A stretch of 19,164 nt of DNA from an uncultured Bacteroidales bacterium. GTDB taxonomy: Bacteria > Bacteroidota > Bacteroidia > Bacteroidales > Muribaculaceae. Below the pieces are notes generated by a model. The model was given only the letters and a program-made list of their open reading frames with translations. It was not told where the DNA came from and searched no databases. How positions within the stretch are numbered: position 1 is the stretch's first letter; the number at the start of each line of letters is the position of its first letter. Both the position numbers and the translations under genes were made by a program. The stretch lies in NCBI GenBank assembly GCA_900554715.1, contig USIN01000008.1, forward strand, positions 1 through 19,164. Direction: 5' to 3'. This document shows, in pieces, positions 17,184 through 19,164 of this stretch.

Positions 17184-18725
17184 CTATTTTGAACTCTGAC
17201 GTATCTTGGCGAAATAGCGTTCGAGGAATTCATTCTGCGCCATATTGGGTGCGGTGCCGAGACTGAAGCCCTCATGCATATACATCACCGAAGGGGTCTT
17301 CTCGCTGAAAACCGGCCAATATGGCAGAGCTGTGGCATTGGGATTGCCGGTCCTGATGAAGTTGATCCAATAGCGTTCCATGATCTGCGCCATGTGTATG
17401 TCGGTCTCGGTCATCTTGCCTCCGAAGTTGAAGCCATAGATAAAGGGCATCTCGGCGACGTGGGTGGCGCCGCGTGTGCCGCGCATGAGGGTGTTTTCTG
17501 AAAGCTGGTCGAAGTAGTAGAAATAGACGGGGCGCTTGCCTGTGCGCGTCTGAAGTGTCGCCCAGGCCCATGACGGCCATCCGAAAGCGACGTCACGGAA
17601 GACGTCGCGCTGCGCCTGCAGGGCCTCACTGTCGTTTGTGGCGGGATATGCTTTCATGCAACCCTCGCGGTCGTCAGGAAAATTAATCTCCATCATCTTG
17701 TTATAGGCGTCGAGGCCTGCTCCATGGACAAAAAGGCTGCCCTCGTCTGAGTTATAGCCCACGATAAGGTCGACATCGTTATAGTCGCCTTTGAGATAAG
17801 CCTCATAGGTGTCGCCGGTGATGACATAGCCGTCGACGGTGGGCCAGTAGACGTTATATTCGCTCTTGGCCTGAATGTCTTCGGCCGAGAGACGGCGCAT
17901 TTGCTTGAGATTCTTGCAGCCGAGCTTTTTTTGGAATTCGAGACCGAGGCTTTGGGCGTAGGACTGTTCCTGGGCCGAGCCGCAGACCGAGACTGCGCTT
18001 GTCCTTATCGGCAGAAGGTTGCCGCCGCTCTCGCAGATGGCGCGCCGGAACAGCCCCTTGCACAGGGGCGACGCGCAGAGTATGCTCACCGAGATGCCGC
18101 CGGCAGATTCGCCGCAGATTGTCACATTGTCGGGGTCGCCGCCGAAGTGCGAAATGTTGTCGTGAATCCATTGCAGAGCCATGATCTGGTCCATCAGGCC
18201 ATAGTTGCCGGCGATGCCGTGCTCTGATTCTTTGGCCGCTTCGGGATGGGCCATGAATCCGAACGCTCCCAGACGGTAGGCTATGCTGCAATAGACGATG
18301 CCGTTGTTGACAAAACTGTCCTGAGTGCCGCTGTAAGAGCCGGTGAAGAAGCCGCCGCCATGGATGTTGACAAAGACGGGCAGCCGTTCGGACGCGTCTT
18401 TGGCCGGCGTCGACACGCTCAGATAGAGGCAGTCTTCGCTCATCGGCAGAGAATTGCCGCCTTGATTGGGGTCATTGGTCTGCATCGGACGGTCTCCCCA
18501 GTTTTCGGCATTGTAGACGCCCTCCCACGGGGCTTTCTTTACCGGCGCGTGCCAGCGCAGGTCGCCGACGGGCTTCTCGGCATAAGGAATGGCTTTGTAG
18601 AGAGCATAGCCGTTGTGGAGCTCGCCCTCGATTTCGCCCTGCTCGCACGCTGTGCGGAGAATCTGGGCGTTGATGGCGACAGCCGAGACAGCTATCGCCG
18701 ACAGTAGGGTCAGTAATCGTTTCAT
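17184..18725 (-). CDS. Type-B carboxylesterase (PF00135-like), secreted, likely HTCS-regulated
   Basis: I chose the ATG at 18725, giving 513 residues, because it starts a standard signal peptide (about 1-20, cleavage after INA); the open frame extends upstream to 18776 but that would run through the -7 box. Motifs are EDCLYLSVSTP at 97-107, the oxyanion loop IHGGGF at 121-126, nucleophile Ser207 in the classical GESAGG, Glu328 (GYNSDEGS) and His422 (ATHVAEMPF). The enzyme hydrolyses carboxyl esters, substrate unknown. It is a different subgroup from the carboxylesterase at 11253-12887, whose elbow is GQSGGG, so the two are probably not recent duplicates. It stands alone, converging on the HTCS gene, but its promoter carries the same element as the main cluster, so I infer joint control and a role in the same pathway. 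Confidence 0.9.
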   Translation of the reverse strand: MKRLLTLLSAIAVSAVAINAQILRTACEQGEIEGELHNGYALYKAIPYAEKPVGDLRWHAPVKKAPWEGVYNAENWGDRPMQTNDPNQGGNSLPMSEDCLYLSVSTPAKDASERLPVFVNIHGGGFFTGSYSGTQDSFVNNGIVYCSIAYRLGAFGFMAHPEAAKESEHGIAGNYGLMDQIMALQWIHDNISHFGGDPDNVTICGESAGGISVSILCASPLCKGLFRRAICESGGNLLPIRTSAVSVCGSAQEQSYAQSLGLEFQKKLGCKNLKQMRRLSAEDIQAKSEYNVYWPTVDGYVITGDTYEAYLKGDYNDVDLIVGYNSDEGSLFVHGAGLDAYNKMMEINFPDDREGCMKAYPATNDSEALQAQRDVFRDVAFGWPSWAWATLQTRTGKRPVYFYYFDQLSENTLMRGTRGATHVAEMPFIYGFNFGGKMTETDIHMAQIMERYWINFIRTGNPNATALPYWPVFSEKTPSVMYMHEGFSLGTAPNMAQNEFLERYFAKIRQSSK

Positions 18726-18753
18726 AGGTATAAAAAGGGATTTAACACGCCTG

Positions 18754-18761
18754 CAAAAATA
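18754..18761 (-). promoter_or_regulatory. -7 box TATTTTTG of the second carboxylesterase
   Basis: The minus strand reads TATTTTTG, a perfect TAnnTTTG match, leaving a leader of about 20-25 nt before the ATG at 18725. No -33 TTTG is evident at the usual distance; the candidate operator lies 31 bp upstream, suggesting activator dependence. Confidence 0.5.
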
Positions 18762-18792
18762 GAAAACCCCGTCCACACCCGTTTGACCGTGC

Positions 18793-18820
18793 GTTGAATA
18801 TATTTTCCCCTGCGTTCAAA
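18793..18820. promoter_or_regulatory. Candidate HTCS operator, copy B
   Basis: GTTGAAT at 18793 and GTTCAAA at 18814-18820 flank ATATTTT and CCCC, aligning with copy A (13003-13029) at 23 of 28 positions with one gap. The outer edge is 59 bp from the -7 box, identical to copy A measured to the 12963-12970 box. Both copies have the same orientation relative to the carboxylesterase they precede. A possible extra half-site, GTTTGAC, lies at 18781-18787. Confidence 0.55.
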
Positions 18821-18862
18821 AATGGTATTGATTCTGATATTTGCCGGTTTTTAGAATAAAAA

Positions 18863-19164
18863 TCATCTCTTCGCCCTCGGTGGCGTATAGCCGACAGCTT
18901 TAATGCCGAGAGTTGAGAATTTTTCTTTGAAGCTGCCGTCTAAGACTGTCTGACAGCCATCGTATAAGTAGGTATATGGGTGGTCTTCATAGATATATTC
19001 AAGGACGATAACCGAGTCGTCGGTGACAATACCCCAGAATCTGTTGTCCACGCGGTCATCATTAAATTGCAGTAGTCTGCTTGGATCGATGTGCGGTCCG
19101 ATTAGCTGATATTTAAGCGTGTCGCCTGTATTGATAAATTCATAGCTTTTTTTATATGAGATAT
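18863..19164 (-). CDS. Hypothetical protein, C-terminal 99 residues (5' end beyond window)
   Basis: The minus strand is open from the right edge to the TGA at 18863-18865 for about 99 residues. A GTG at 19051 could be read as a start, but the frame has no stop upstream and carries plausible protein (GDTLKYQLIGPHIDPSRLL), so I take it as the end of a longer gene. The visible part has many Tyr, Asp and Ile residues (VIVLEYIYEDHPYTYLYDG) and a basic C-terminus (PPRAKR). I do not recognise the family. The sequence looks richer in A/T than the genes to its left. It runs in the same direction as the second carboxylesterase, 137 bp upstream of it, but the promoter and candidate operator between them suggest separate transcription. 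Confidence 0.6.
   Translation of the reverse strand, partial: ISYKKSYEFINTGDTLKYQLIGPHIDPSRLLQFNDDRVDNRFWGIVTDDSVIVLEYIYEDHPYTYLYDGCQTVLDGSFKEKFSTLGIKAVGYTPPRAKR

Noticed and set aside
18726..18776. N-terminal extension of the second carboxylesterase to 18776
   Set aside because: It would run over the TATTTTTG box and bury the signal peptide that begins at 18725.
18863..19051. A stand-alone 62-residue protein starting at the GTG at 19051
   Set aside because: The frame stays open to the window edge with plausible coding sequence, so this is more likely the tail of a longer gene.

Overview
The window looks like a Bacteroidota (order Bacteroidales) chromosome segment. It has an adjacent SusC/SusD pair, a one-protein hybrid two-component sensor/regulator (HTCS), lipoproteins with Cys-Ser-Asp-Asp or Cys-Glu-Asp starts, and promoter -7 elements of the TAnnTTTG type. 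The G/C-rich coding sequence suggests a gut Muribaculaceae-like species more than a classical low-GC Bacteroides. That family-level guess is inference.

It is a polysaccharide (glycan) utilization locus. Seven genes run on the minus strand from 12887 to the left edge: a type-B carboxylesterase, SusC, SusD, a surface lipoprotein fused to a CE1-type esterase, a periplasmic CE1-type esterase with an N-terminal E-set-like domain, a periplasmic GH3 glycosidase, and a lipoprotein GH3 glycosidase cut by the left edge. Gaps are 6-39 bp except one 211-bp gap (4718-4928) that splits the cluster and holds inverted and direct repeats. A 1327-residue HTCS is divergent (13109-17092, plus). It faces a second type-B carboxylesterase (17184-18725, minus) across a strong hairpin. 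At the right edge is the 3' end of an unrecognised gene.

The likely flow is: the surface lipoprotein-esterase binds and partly deacylates the ligand, SusCD imports it, periplasmic esterases remove remaining acyl or aryl groups, and the two GH3 enzymes release sugar from the non-reducing end. The HTCS senses a breakdown product and activates transcription. Four esterases and two exo-acting GH3 enzymes with no visible endo-glycanase point to a small acylated or phenolic beta-glycoside, or a heavily esterified oligosaccharide, rather than a long simple polymer. The locus continues past the left edge, so this is provisional.

The most notable non-coding signal is a 27/28-bp element present twice: in the HTCS/carboxylesterase divergent gap (13003-13029) and upstream of the second carboxylesterase (18793-18820). 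The copies match at 23 of 28 aligned positions with one gap. Each lies with the same orientation and exactly the same distance (59 bp from its outer edge) to a TAnnTTTG-like -7 box. It is a good candidate for the operator of this HTCS, and would put the second carboxylesterase in the same regulon. No stretch of more than 300 bases lacks a gene. The gaps are 211 bp (4718-4928), 221 bp (12888-13108), 91 bp (17093-17183) and 137 bp (18726-18862), each described below. I saw no tRNA, rRNA, CRISPR array, insertion sequence or attachment site.
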